Origin: Ekhidna sp964289745
GTDB lineage: Bacteria > Bacteroidota > Bacteroidia > Cytophagales > Cyclobacteriaceae
Length of the DNA stretch: 64,000 bases
Assembly: GCA_964289745.1 (NCBI GenBank)
Contig: CAXYMM010000002.1
Location: 124,001-188,000 of the forward strand
Direction: 5' to 3'
Shown here: one piece after another, positions 1 to 12,026 of the stretch
How the letters are laid out: each line of letters opens with the position of its first letter
How positions within the stretch are numbered: position 1 is the first letter of the stretch
The notes under the pieces: model-generated
The model's database searches: none
Told to the model about the DNA's origin: nothing
The model's input: the letters and a program-made list of their open reading frames with translations, nothing else
Translations under genes and position numbers: made by a program

Positions 1-1
1 A

Positions 2-535
2 GCAGGAGCGTGTACAGGATTAGGAATAGCACCCAATAAAATCAAAGAAGTTTTTGGAATATTCAAAGCATACTGTTCCAGAGTAGGCAGTGGACCTTTC
101 CCAACAGAATTACAAAATAAAGAAGGAGAGGAGCTTCGCAAGCTAGGAAATGAATTTGGAGCTACCACAGGAAGACCCAGAAGGTGCGGTTGGTTAGACT
201 TGCCTGCCCTTAAATATTCCTGTATGCTCAATGGAGTTACCGAACTTTACATGATGAAAGCCGATGTCCTCTCAGGCATGAAGCAGATTAAATTTTGCGA
301 TACATACCAAGTAAATAGAACAAAAACTCAAGAATTTCCATTCAATCAATCAACAAATTGTTCACCTATTTATAAAAAACAGCCTGGCTGGATAGTAAAT
401 AATATTTCGCAAGAAGAAGATCTGCCAAACTCTCTTCTTCAATTCGTAGAAATTATAGAAAATTATACATCCGTTAAAGTAAGAATGATTTCATTGGGAC
501 CCGATCGTGAAGAATCGGTGATGATAAAAAAATAA
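2..535 (+). CDS. purA: Adenylosuccinate synthetase, C-terminal part (5' end outside window)
   Basis: PurA joins IMP and aspartate with GTP to give adenylosuccinate, the first step from IMP to AMP, in the cytosol. The frame is open from base 2 and ends in TAA, giving about 177 C-terminal residues. It carries the family signature TTGRPRRCGWLD followed by the typical segment with GVTELYMMKADVLSG. The N-terminal GTP-binding half lies upstream of the window, so completeness cannot be judged. The gene is followed by an AT-rich stretch holding the rRNA promoter. Identity is secure from motif content; only the boundary on the left is artificial. Confidence 0.95.
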   Translation, partial: AGACTGLGIAPNKIKEVFGIFKAYCSRVGSGPFPTELQNKEGEELRKLGNEFGATTGRPRRCGWLDLPALKYSCMLNGVTELYMMKADVLSGMKQIKFCDTYQVNRTKTQEFPFNQSTNCSPIYKKQPGWIVNNISQEEDLPNSLLQFVEIIENYTSVKVRMISLGPDREESVMIKK

Positions 536-575
536 TTTTTTTTATCAAGTCTACCATTTAATAATTAGGTTCTGC

Positions 576-583
576 TATCTTTG
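576..583 (+). promoter_or_regulatory. Possible upstream rRNA promoter -7 box (TATCTTTG)
   Basis: TATCTTTG matches the Bacteroidota -7 consensus TAnnTTTG exactly and is identical to the better-supported box 75 bp downstream. No TTG-type -33 element lies at the usual 19-21 bp upstream, so it is the weaker of two tandem candidates. Confidence 0.35.
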
Positions 584-624
584 ACCTCCATTAGAAAAAA
601 ATTAAAATAAAAAAAATAAAAAAA

Positions 625-658
625 TTTTGTGGATTTAAAAAACAAGTTTCTATCTTTG
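625..658 (+). promoter_or_regulatory. rRNA operon promoter (TTTTG - 21 bp - TATCTTTG)
   Basis: A TTTTG at 625-629 is followed after 21 bp by TATCTTTG at 651-658, matching the Bacteroidota sigma factor consensus TTTG/N19-21/TAnnTTTG. A long A-rich tract immediately upstream (about 594-624) could act as an UP-like element. Transcription would start near 664, leaving a leader of about 185 nt before 16S rRNA. Confidence 0.7.
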
Positions 659-722
659 CGTTCCCTTTTAGAGAGAGGTATAAAATAAAGAGTAAGAATT
701 AATTTAATTTTTTCTTATCAAA

Positions 723-753
723 GCTTGAAAAGTCAAGCAAAAGTTCTTTGAAC
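723..753 (+). promoter_or_regulatory. rRNA leader hairpin and boxA-like antitermination element
   Basis: GCTTGA (723-728) and TCAAGC (733-738) form a perfect 6-bp stem with an AAAG loop. Directly after it, AGTTCTTTGAAC at 742-753 resembles boxA (consensus TGCTCTTTAACA), the NusB/S10 binding site of rRNA leaders. The position between promoter and 16S fits this role; the assignment is by similarity only. Confidence 0.45.
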
Positions 754-847
754 GGATGTTGTTATGTAGCAATTAAGTTCCACCTTGGATATGTCAATTA
801 TTTGAGGAATTAGTAGTTAGGTTTAAACAATACATTAGATTTATATA

Positions 848-2368
<1,521 letters not shown>

Positions 2369-2528
2369 GGAGACTTGGTTACTAGGAATTTGATTGCTAC
2401 AACATACGTTCAAGATATTTATTGTGCTGGGCCTGTTAGTTCAGGTGGTCAAGCCATGTAGGCTAGAGTGCTACACAGTCCCACTATATAGGACATGGGT
2501 TCGCTCCAGAGTGAAAGGCGCTAGAAAT

Positions 2529-2602
2529 AGTCTCGTAGCTCAGATGGTTAGAGCGCTACACTGATAATGTAGAGGTCGGCAGTTCGATTCTGCCCGAGAC
2601 TA
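2529..2602 (+). tRNA. tRNA-Ile (anticodon GAT)
   Basis: A 74-nt cloverleaf in the 16S-23S spacer. Acceptor arms AGTCTCG (2529-2535) and CGAGACT (2595-2601) pair fully. The anticodon loop CTGATAA places GAT at 2563-2565, and the T arm reads GGCAGTTCGATTCTGCC. CCA is not encoded. Confidence 0.95.
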
Positions 2603-2607
2603 CTCAT

Positions 2608-2681
2608 GGGGGATTAGCTCAGCTGGCTAGAGTGCCTGCCTTGCACGCAGGAGGTCATCGGTTCGACTCCGATATCCTCCA
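2608..2681 (+). tRNA. tRNA-Ala (anticodon TGC)
   Basis: A 74-nt cloverleaf 5 bp after tRNA-Ile. Acceptor arms GGGGGAT (2608-2614) and ATCCTCC (2674-2680) pair with one G-U. The anticodon stem CCTGC/GCAGG encloses CTTGCAC, giving TGC at 2642-2644. CCA is not encoded. The Ile-Ala pair is the classical 16S-23S spacer arrangement. Confidence 0.95.
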
Positions 2682-2872
2682 CTCCTTATAATTAAGGTCT
2701 AACTCAGATACTAATTTGGTTATCTAAAAGTTGAGCCAACTTATTAATTAATTAGTTAGCACTGGGAGAAAAGTACATTGACATTTTGAAAGATTCACTG
2801 AGAAAATTTAATTACTTGAAATTCATCAAGTAATAGAGCGAATTTATCGTTACATACAAAAATTTACTTCAA

Positions 2873-5737
<2,865 letters not shown>

Positions 5738-5851
5738 GAAACATTGTTTCGATAAACTTGCAATTTTCATGTGAATCTTTCTTTTTTGTCAAATGAATTT
5801 AGTAGATTTAAATTATTATAAAATTTGTTTAAACTAATTAGTTCTAATTAA

Positions 5852-6241
5852 ATGAAAAAAATATCACTTATTCTCATTTTTTCTGTGATTTTTACACTAT
5901 ATAGTGCTAAAATTTATTCGCAGAGCTCTATTCAATTGGGTCAATTCACTTTCGATAAAAAAGATTCAGGTAATACTCTTTGGCAGGGTAAGATAGGGGG
6001 TAAAGCATCTGGTGAACGTACTGCTACTAAGGAAATAAGGTTTGGAAAACCTTTCAATTCAGTTCCTGAGATTTTAATATCAATAACCAATGTCGATATA
6101 AGTACTTCAGAATTAAATTTAAGATATAGAATAGAACCAAAGTATGTGTCTAGAGATGGGTTTGTTATCTCTCTATCGACGTGGTATGATTCTGAAATAT
6201 CGTCATTAAGTGGTAATTGGATAGCAGTCTCTGAGGACTAA
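5852..6241 (+). CDS. Secreted H-type lectin domain protein encoded inside the rRNA operon
   Basis: A 129-residue protein with an N-terminal signal peptide (KK followed by a hydrophobic stretch to about residue 18, likely cleaved near YSQ/SS). Residues about 60-128 match the H-type lectin fold (discoidin/snail agglutinin type). The visible pattern is FGKPFNSVPEI, then LRYRI, a V..DGF turn, STWYDS and a final W-I-A-V. H-type lectins are six-stranded sandwiches that bind GalNAc-like sugars, usually as trimers or hexamers. The gene lies in the 519-bp 23S-5S spacer, in the same direction as the rRNAs, with no convincing promoter of its own and no SD site. It would therefore be transcribed from the rRNA promoter. 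Domain identity is strong; the ligand and biological role are unknown. Confidence 0.85.
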   Translation: MKKISLILIFSVIFTLYSAKIYSQSSIQLGQFTFDKKDSGNTLWQGKIGGKASGERTATKEIRFGKPFNSVPEILISITNVDISTSELNLRYRIEPKYVSRDGFVISLSTWYDSEISSLSGNWIAVSED

Positions 6242-6256
6242 AATATTTAAAATTTT

Positions 6257-6365
6257 ATGGTGATTATTGCGGCGGAGTCCACCTCTTACCATTCCGAACA
6301 GAGAAGTTAAGCCCGCCAGCGCTGATGGTACTGCTGTAACAGGTGGGAGAGTAAGACGTTGCCAG
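6257..6365 (+). rRNA. rrf: 5S ribosomal RNA
   Basis: About 109 nt containing the conserved core CACCTCTTACCATTCCGAAC, GAAGTTAAGCCC and GGGAGAGTAAG. The 5' TGGTG and 3' TTGCCA ends form helix I. It starts only about 15 bp after the stop codon of the lectin gene, which confirms that the lectin lies within the transcription unit. Confidence 0.95.
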
Positions 6366-6373
6366 TTTATTAT

Positions 6374-6399
6374 AAAGCCCCTTTTTTGGGGCTTTTTTA
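6374..6399 (+). terminator. rRNA operon intrinsic terminator
   Basis: AAAGCCCC (6374-6381), a T6 loop and GGGGCTTT (6388-6395) form a perfect 8-bp stem followed by T residues. It lies directly behind 5S rRNA. Confidence 0.9.
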
Positions 6400-6442
6400 T
6401 TGTATAGCTCCTTTAGAATTTAGTCGTAACAAAAATTGTATC

Positions 6443-8230
6443 ATGAGTTATTGGTTATTTCTTTTTTTACTTGTTCCAATTCTTGTTCATCTATTTGCTT
6501 TCAGAAGAGTTACAAAGTATTATTTCTCTACATTGAGATTTATCAGGGAAGCGTCTCACGTAGCTAAATCAAGAACCAGACTTAAGCATTACCTCATTCT
6601 AGTTAATAGATTTGTACTATTTTCAGCTATTCTTTTTTTGTTGTATCTGGTGATTGTCTTTGATCAATATTTTTATTGGAATCGCATTGATCAATCAAAT
6701 GTTTTTTTTGATACTTCGCCAAGCCAGTATGTTGAGATCAACGGCATTTCTGGTTTAGATGAGGGAAATCAACTAATTGCTGACTTGAATATTGATGATG
6801 GATCGATTGATACCCAAATTATGTTGAGGGAAGCTTTAATGGACACTCATTACCCAGTCGTACTTTCAGATTTTCAAAACGTGGAGGAGGTGTCTCTTTT
6901 TGAATTAAAATCCGATACAACAATACGTAAGTCCCTTTTTATTTTGGGCGACCTCTCCTCTCAACTTAATGTCTATATTGATACCGTTTTTGTGGAAAGA
7001 AATTCGACTGATCGGAATAGTAAGACCATTATTGTCAAACCTCAAATATCTGGTGTTTCTAATGAAGGTGGCTCGATTGTATTTAAGTTACTAATAGGCG
7101 ATCGTCAGGTTGCATCCGTGTCTAAAAGGATATCAGAGTTAGGTACTTTGAAATTTGATGTGATTAGTGATCTATATGGTGATCTTATAGTGGAGATTAT
7201 TGGAGATAATGTACTCTACGACAATAGATTTTATTTTTGTCTTTCAAAGCAAGAGAGACCTAAGATTAGCATCATTGGTTCAGGTGATTTTGGTGTTTTA
7301 AGTGCCGTTTTTGGCAACCGAAATCTTTTTGATCTTAATGTTTTTCAAGAACATTCGATCGACTACGAAATTATGAATCGTTCTGATATTTTGATTTTAA
7401 ATTCGTTAGATCGTTTTCCTGAAGGTTTTAAACCTTTTATCCATGATAGGTCGCTATTTATTTTTCCGTCGTACAATACTTCCAATTGGTCGCAGTATTT
7501 GGGTTTAGATTTGGTTAAGACCAGTAGAAAGTCGGCTATCGAATTAGATTTAGATTTTCGAAACCCTCTTTTTAAAGGGGTTTTTTCAGAGTACTCAAAA
7601 AATGGAGATGCCCCGAATTCAATTCCTGTTTTTCAAATGGATGGGGTGTTTGAAACACTTATTTCTTATCGCGACAAATCGCCTTTTCTTGTGAGGTTGA
7701 TTAATTCTAATAGCTATTTTTTTAATGGGTTTATTTCTCCTGAGTCTTCCACGATAGCTTCGCACTCTTTATTTCTGCCCATAATGTATCAGTTGGCCTT
7801 TTCGGTAACGAATTATGAAAATGAGCTATTTTTTTATCCATCAAATCTATTGGAGATTGATGTTGACAATAAAGAATTACCTCCTCGGTTGGTTTCTGAG
7901 AGTATTGAACTTATTCCTCCCTTTAATCCATCAGGAGATGGTCTATCAGTTAAAATACCTGATATTGAACCTGGTTTTTATGAAATAGTACATGCTGACA
8001 ACCGTTTCCCAATAGCTATAAACCTTCCGAAAGAGGAGTCTTTAATGAAAGCACCCACTAAGGATGAGTTAGTTGATTTCTTCTCCGATGTAGATCATAT
8101 TCAAGTTTTGAGCAGTGAGGATAGTTTGGACTCTCGAGAAAATGCTGTATTTGGCTTATGGAAATATGCATTACTTTTGGTATTATTATCTATTTGTTCG
8201 GAAACCTTACTTCATAGATTTCTTAAATGA
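6443..8230 (+). CDS. BatA-domain (aerotolerance regulator N-terminal) membrane protein
   Basis: A 595-residue protein. The first 80 residues form the BatA module: transmembrane segment 1 (YWLFLFLLVPILVHLF), a basic stretch with FSTLRFI and RLKHYLILVNR, then a second membrane segment. A long extracytoplasmic region follows, and a last membrane segment lies near residues 572-590, with a short cytoplasmic tail. The ATG at 6443 was preferred over an earlier in-frame start that would overlap the 5S gene and terminator. In Bacteroidota such proteins sit near VWA/Bat genes; here the partner genes are a dihydroorotase-like gene (4-bp ATGA overlap) and DUF4199 genes. No VWA or MIDAS motif is visible. 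The function is unknown; an envelope scaffold or sensor is a guess. Confidence 0.75.
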   Translation: MSYWLFLFLLVPILVHLFAFRRVTKYYFSTLRFIREASHVAKSRTRLKHYLILVNRFVLFSAILFLLYLVIVFDQYFYWNRIDQSNVFFDTSPSQYVEINGISGLDEGNQLIADLNIDDGSIDTQIMLREALMDTHYPVVLSDFQNVEEVSLFELKSDTTIRKSLFILGDLSSQLNVYIDTVFVERNSTDRNSKTIIVKPQISGVSNEGGSIVFKLLIGDRQVASVSKRISELGTLKFDVISDLYGDLIVEIIGDNVLYDNRFYFCLSKQERPKISIIGSGDFGVLSAVFGNRNLFDLNVFQEHSIDYEIMNRSDILILNSLDRFPEGFKPFIHDRSLFIFPSYNTSNWSQYLGLDLVKTSRKSAIELDLDFRNPLFKGVFSEYSKNGDAPNSIPVFQMDGVFETLISYRDKSPFLVRLINSNSYFFNGFISPESSTIASHSLFLPIMYQLAFSVTNYENELFFYPSNLLEIDVDNKELPPRLVSESIELIPPFNPSGDGLSVKIPDIEPGFYEIVHADNRFPIAINLPKEESLMKAPTKDELVDFFSDVDHIQVLSSEDSLDSRENAVFGLWKYALLLVLLSICSETLLHRFLK

Positions 8231-9483
8231 GCCTTCTCCTTAAAAATGCTCATATCCTTGATGCCACATCTTCTCAAAGTGAGAAAAATGGCGATATATT
8301 GATTGAGGATGGTTTAATTTCCTCATTATCTGGCAAAACTGCCGATGAAGTGATTGATTTAAACGGATGTTTTGTATCTGCTGGCTGGTTTGATCTGTGC
8401 GCGCATTTTAACGATCCAGGATATGAACACAAGGAGGATATCCATTCTGGACTAAATGCTGCTTCTCGGGGTGGGTTTACAGATGTGCAATTAATTCCCA
8501 ATGTTGATCCCGTTGCGGATACGAAGGGAGTGGTTCAATATATTTTAGGGAAACAATCTCAACTGACACAATTGCACATTTCTGCGGCTGTTAGCAAGGA
8601 ACTCAAGGGTGAGAACCTTTCAGAGATTTATGATTTAAGAGAGGCGGGAGCTCTTTCTTTTACAGATGGAGATATTCCAACATGGAATGCTGAATTAATG
8701 CTTAATGCACTTCAGTATGTTGCAAGAATTGATGCGCCTATTTTTCAGTTGCCAAGGGATTTGACTCTCGCTCAACATACTCACATGCATGAGGGAAAGG
8801 TCAGTACACTACTGGGGTTGAAAGGAGAGCCAAGTATCTCAGAAGAGCTGATTGTGAAAAGAGATTTAGATATTCTCAAATACAGTGGGGGGAGATTGCA
8901 TTTTTCTAGAATTACGTCTGCTAATTCTGTTGAATTGATTAGAAAAGCCAAAGAAGACGGACTAAATGTAACTGCCGATGTTGGAGTAAACCACCTTCTT
9001 TTTACAGATGAATTTGTTAGTGATTTTGATTCAAACTTCAAAAGTTTGCCCCCATTTAGATCTGAGGAAGACAGAAAGTCTTTACTTGCTGGTTTAAAAG
9101 ACGGAACGATTGATGCAATTTGTAGCAACCATCGTCCGCAAGATCTAGAAAGCAAGCAATTGGAGTTTGATTTGGCCGCCTCCGGTACTATTTCTCTTCA
9201 GACTTTTTTTCCGACACTATTAGCAATTTCTAACTCTGTACCACTACCTATTTTGATAGACAGAATTACCTCAGGCCCCAGAGGAATCCTTAATCTAGAA
9301 CCTGTTTCTATTAAAGAAGGCAACCTAGCAAAGTTGACTCTTTTTGACCCTAAAAAATCGTGGGTTTTTGATGATGAAACCAACGCATCCAAGGCCAGAA
9401 ATTCACCTTTTTGGAGTAGAGAACTTAAAGGCAAGGTGATCGGAATTATCAATAGAGGTAAATGTCAATTTTTTAATGATTAA
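8227..9483 (+). CDS. Dihydroorotase homologue lacking most metal ligands (probable non-catalytic PyrC-like protein)
   Basis: A 418-residue amidohydrolase-fold protein that aligns along its whole length with class I dihydroorotase (the N-terminal strand module, GGFTDVQLIPN, the DGTID helix and the C-terminal module). Active dihydroorotase has DxHxHxRxP; here residues 56-62 read DLCAHFN, so the first His is Cys58 and the substrate Arg is Asn62. The HCED position is LPRD (175-178), the next His ligand is Arg228 in HFSRIT, and the catalytic Asp is Asn301 (SNHRPQ). It is therefore unlikely to hydrolyse dihydroorotate. Inactive homologues (PyrC', PyrX) are known to scaffold aspartate transcarbamoylase. 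It overlaps the BatA-like gene by 4 bp and the next gene by 8 bp. Automatic pipelines would probably call it pyrC. Confidence 0.8.
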   Translation: MSLLLKNAHILDATSSQSEKNGDILIEDGLISSLSGKTADEVIDLNGCFVSAGWFDLCAHFNDPGYEHKEDIHSGLNAASRGGFTDVQLIPNVDPVADTKGVVQYILGKQSQLTQLHISAAVSKELKGENLSEIYDLREAGALSFTDGDIPTWNAELMLNALQYVARIDAPIFQLPRDLTLAQHTHMHEGKVSTLLGLKGEPSISEELIVKRDLDILKYSGGRLHFSRITSANSVELIRKAKEDGLNVTADVGVNHLLFTDEFVSDFDSNFKSLPPFRSEEDRKSLLAGLKDGTIDAICSNHRPQDLESKQLEFDLAASGTISLQTFFPTLLAISNSVPLPILIDRITSGPRGILNLEPVSIKEGNLAKLTLFDPKKSWVFDDETNASKARNSPFWSRELKGKVIGIINRGKCQFFND

Positions 9484-9994
9484 GCCGTCACTTAAGTACA
9501 CCATACTTTGCGGTATCTTTTTAATAGGACTTTTTTTTGTGTCCTTTGCTTTTGGAAGTAATCCCCTTATCGAAGTAAGGCATCTTTTTTTTGATTTAGG
9601 TATTCTAGCGCTCTTTATCTTTTTTGCAGGCAAAGAGTTTAAAGACATGCAAAACGATGGAATCCTCCACTTTTGGCAAGGGATTAGCATTGGCTTAATA
9701 GTATTTATACCTGCTATTCTTTTATTTTCATTAATATTATTTATCATATTTGAATTGAACCCCATGCTTATTGATGATTATAAAGTAGCGGCTAGAGCAC
9801 TCCAAGAATCCAGAAGGGATCTATTTCTGGACGTGTATTCGGAGGAGGACTTGCAGAACCAGCTAAAAGCGATCAATTCAATTACTTCCCTGGATTTGGC
9901 TATAAAAACATTTGGAAAAAAATTCTTCGCAGGATTACTAGTGACTCCCATAGTTGCCATAATTTTAAGAAAAAAACCACTTAACTATGAATAA
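9476..9994 (+). CDS. DUF4199-type membrane protein (first of pair)
   Basis: A 172-residue inner-membrane protein with about four hydrophobic segments (residues 8-26, 36-50, 66-90 and 150-165). A charged region around residues 100-140 separates the third and fourth segments. This topology and size fit the DUF4199 family common in Bacteroidota, whose function is unknown. It overlaps the dihydroorotase-like gene by 8 bp and the following paralogue by 8 bp, so the three are translationally coupled. The sequence between segments 3 and 4 is rich in Ala, Arg, Glu and Asp, resembling the equivalent loop of the second copy, which suggests a tandem duplication followed by divergence. Confidence 0.6.
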   Translation: MIKPSLKYTILCGIFLIGLFFVSFAFGSNPLIEVRHLFFDLGILALFIFFAGKEFKDMQNDGILHFWQGISIGLIVFIPAILLFSLILFIIFELNPMLIDDYKVAARALQESRRDLFLDVYSEEDLQNQLKAINSITSLDLAIKTFGKKFFAGLLVTPIVAIILRKKPLNYE

Positions 9995-10514
9995 TCAAGC
10001 GATTAAATCTGGTCTTATTATTGGTGCAATCGGATCTATTTTATCCTTATTAATATACATTGTGGATGCCTCTCTATTTGCAGTTTGGTGGCTAATGATA
10101 ATTATAGGCCTGATCAACCTTTCTCTAATTACATTTTTTGCTATTAAAAATAGAAATGAAAAAGGAGGTTTTCTTTCTTTCAAAGAAGCTTATGTCTATT
10201 CGATCACTGCGGTGGTTGTTTTGGTGCTGATTAGTTCCATCACGAATTATTTTCTATTCAATATTATAGACCCAAAGTTACCTCAAATAATAGCTGAGGC
10301 ATCAGTAGAAAATACTGAAATTATGATGTTAAAGTTTGGGGCATCGGAAGCAGATATCGAAAAGTCATTAAAGAATGCATATAAAGATACAATCGAGCAG
10401 TTTACTCCACTAGGCATTGTTAAAGGTATTGGCATTAGAGTACTTATAAATCTTGTCGTTTGCCTTATTCTTGCGGTTATAATAAAGAAAAACAAGCCTG
10501 AAGAGTCAATCTAA
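9987..10514 (+). CDS. DUF4199-type membrane protein (second of pair)
   Basis: A 175-residue membrane protein with four predicted segments. The loop FLSFKEAYVYS after the second segment and a long amphipathic stretch (about 100-145) before the last helix are typical of DUF4199. The C-terminus is Lys-rich and presumably cytoplasmic. It overlaps the upstream paralogue by 8 bp, and its TAA stop is directly followed by the GTG start of the glycosyltransferase, so co-translation is likely. DUF4199 has no established function. Linkage to a dolichol-phosphate-mannose-synthase-like enzyme suggests a role in handling lipid-linked sugar, but that is only inference from position. Confidence 0.7.
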   Translation: MNNQAIKSGLIIGAIGSILSLLIYIVDASLFAVWWLMIIIGLINLSLITFFAIKNRNEKGGFLSFKEAYVYSITAVVVLVLISSITNYFLFNIIDPKLPQIIAEASVENTEIMMLKFGASEADIEKSLKNAYKDTIEQFTPLGIVKGIGIRVLINLVVCLILAVIIKKNKPEESI

Positions 10515-11474
10515 GTGTCAAAGGACTTAACACTTATAGTTCCCGTATACAACGAAGAAGAGTCCATTCCAGAGCTTTTGGAGTGGGTTTTCAAGGTAAT
10601 AGATGCAAATAAGATTGATGTGGAAGTAATTTTAGTTGATGATGGGAGTAGGGATGCATCTTGGGATATTATCACAAAAGGTGCTCAACTAGATAATCGT
10701 GTGGTTGGCCTTAGGTTTAATCGGAATTATGGAAAGTCTGCGGCACTTCAAACAGGGTTTGATCATGCCACAGGTGCTGTGGTGATCACAATGGATGCAG
10801 ATCTTCAAGATAGTCCTGATGAGGTGCCAGAACTTATGGAGATGGTTAATAATGGGATGGACATTGTTTGTGGGTGGAAGAGAAAGAGGCATGATCCACT
10901 TAACAAAACCATTCCGTCTAAATTCTTTAATTGGGTTACTTCACGCGTTTCAGGTATCAAACTTCATGATTTTAATTGTGGGCTTAAAGCCTATCGAAAC
11001 GAGGTGGTGAAGAATATTCATGTATATGGGGAAATGCATCGTTATATTCCGTTAATTGCAAAATGGAACGGATATAATAAGATTGGAGAGAAAGTCGTGG
11101 AGCATCGCCCTCGAAAATACGGGCAAACGAAGTACGGCATGAAACGATTCATCACGGGTTTTTTGGATTTATTGTCAGTCACGTTTGTTTCTCGTTTCAA
11201 AAAAAATCCAATGCACTTTTTTGGTGTATTCGGCATCCTCGCTTTTCTTTTGGGTTTTGGAATTGCAGGTTGGATTATAGCTGAGAAGCTATACTACCAG
11301 TTCAATCAATTACCTATTCGTGATGTGGTGGATCAACCATTGTTTTTTCTGGCCTTGGTAACTTTAGTGATCGGTGTTCAGCTTTTTCTAACTGGTTTTC
11401 TGGCGGAAATGCTTATTCAGGGGCATCAAAAGAAAGGAGAATATTTGATCTCTGAGCGGACAGTTAATTTGTAA
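10515..11474 (+). CDS. Family 2 glycosyltransferase, DPM1/GtrB-like with two C-terminal membrane helices
   Basis: A 319-residue GT-A enzyme that probably moves a sugar from a nucleotide donor to polyprenyl phosphate at the cytoplasmic membrane face. Visible motifs are LIVPVYNEEESIPELLEWV at the N-terminus, the VDDGSRD donor loop, the metal-binding DADLQDSPDE, the FNCGLKAYR segment, and R-K-Y-G-Q-T-K-Y-G near residue 200. Two membrane helices follow (about 237-258 and 273-300), as in GtrB/ArnC relatives. The GTG start at 10515 directly abuts the preceding stop codon, and no ATG gives a better N-terminus. It is the last gene of the BatA-like operon. The donor sugar cannot be inferred. Confidence 0.88.
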   Translation: MSKDLTLIVPVYNEEESIPELLEWVFKVIDANKIDVEVILVDDGSRDASWDIITKGAQLDNRVVGLRFNRNYGKSAALQTGFDHATGAVVITMDADLQDSPDEVPELMEMVNNGMDIVCGWKRKRHDPLNKTIPSKFFNWVTSRVSGIKLHDFNCGLKAYRNEVVKNIHVYGEMHRYIPLIAKWNGYNKIGEKVVEHRPRKYGQTKYGMKRFITGFLDLLSVTFVSRFKKNPMHFFGVFGILAFLLGFGIAGWIIAEKLYYQFNQLPIRDVVDQPLFFLALVTLVIGVQLFLTGFLAEMLIQGHQKKGEYLISERTVNL

Positions 11475-11798
11475 TGCCTTGCTTTTCTTTCGTTGTTCCT
11501 GTTTAATTCTAGTCTAAACTCAAGTTCTGAAATCACTATTGTAAAAGACAACTCAAAAAATAATCGCATTGTCATTACAGAGTAATCTCAAAATGTATTG
11601 CCTCTTCGTTGTTTCATAGAAGAAAACTCAAAATCTGGGCTTTCTCACAACTTTTGGGTAGTATGTCTTAATCTTCAGATTCATTCATTTTTTTATAGGT
11701 GCTTTCATCAAGAAGAAAGCCAGCGTCTAGCACTTTACTGTGTTTCGACCTCTTTTGTATGGCTTCTTGGATATGGATATGACTTTTTGAGCGGATAA
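11475..11798 (+). pseudogene. Possible remnant of an unidentified secreted protein gene
   Basis: Directly after the glycosyltransferase stop, the same frame stays open for 36 codons. It starts with a hydrophobic CLAFLSLFLF stretch, continues with an S/N-rich segment ending VITE, meets one TAA at about 11583, and then stays open for another 71 codons to 11798. There is no start codon for the first piece. This could be a gene that lost its beginning and acquired a nonsense mutation, or chance. I recognise no family. Confidence 0.25.
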
Positions 11799-12026
11799 TA
11801 TTTTAGCTAATTGGCCGATGATTGACTACTCTTGCGCTACTTTTTCCAACAATTTCATTGCTATTGCTAGCATATACCAATCGGTTTTTAGATTTATACG
11901 TTGATTAGACATCTACAGAGAAGCTGTAATGAATACCTGAAGAACCTTATTCATGGGCAACTAAAGAATTTAGGAAATAGGCTACACATGATTGAAAGTA
12001 TGTAGCTTCTAGGGGTGTGTTTAGCC
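11799..12026. other. Rest of the intergenic stretch, no supported gene
   Basis: Nothing convincing was found on either strand. A 28-codon minus-strand frame (starting with ATG TCT AAT CAA near 11914) has no recognisable features and no promoter. The stretch separates the tail-to-tail glycosyltransferase operon and methyltransferase gene. Confidence 0.4.

Noticed and set aside
6359..6442. Upstream extension of the BatA-like gene
   Set aside because: It would overlap the 5S end and the terminator hairpin; the ATG at 6443 gives a proper BatA N-terminus.
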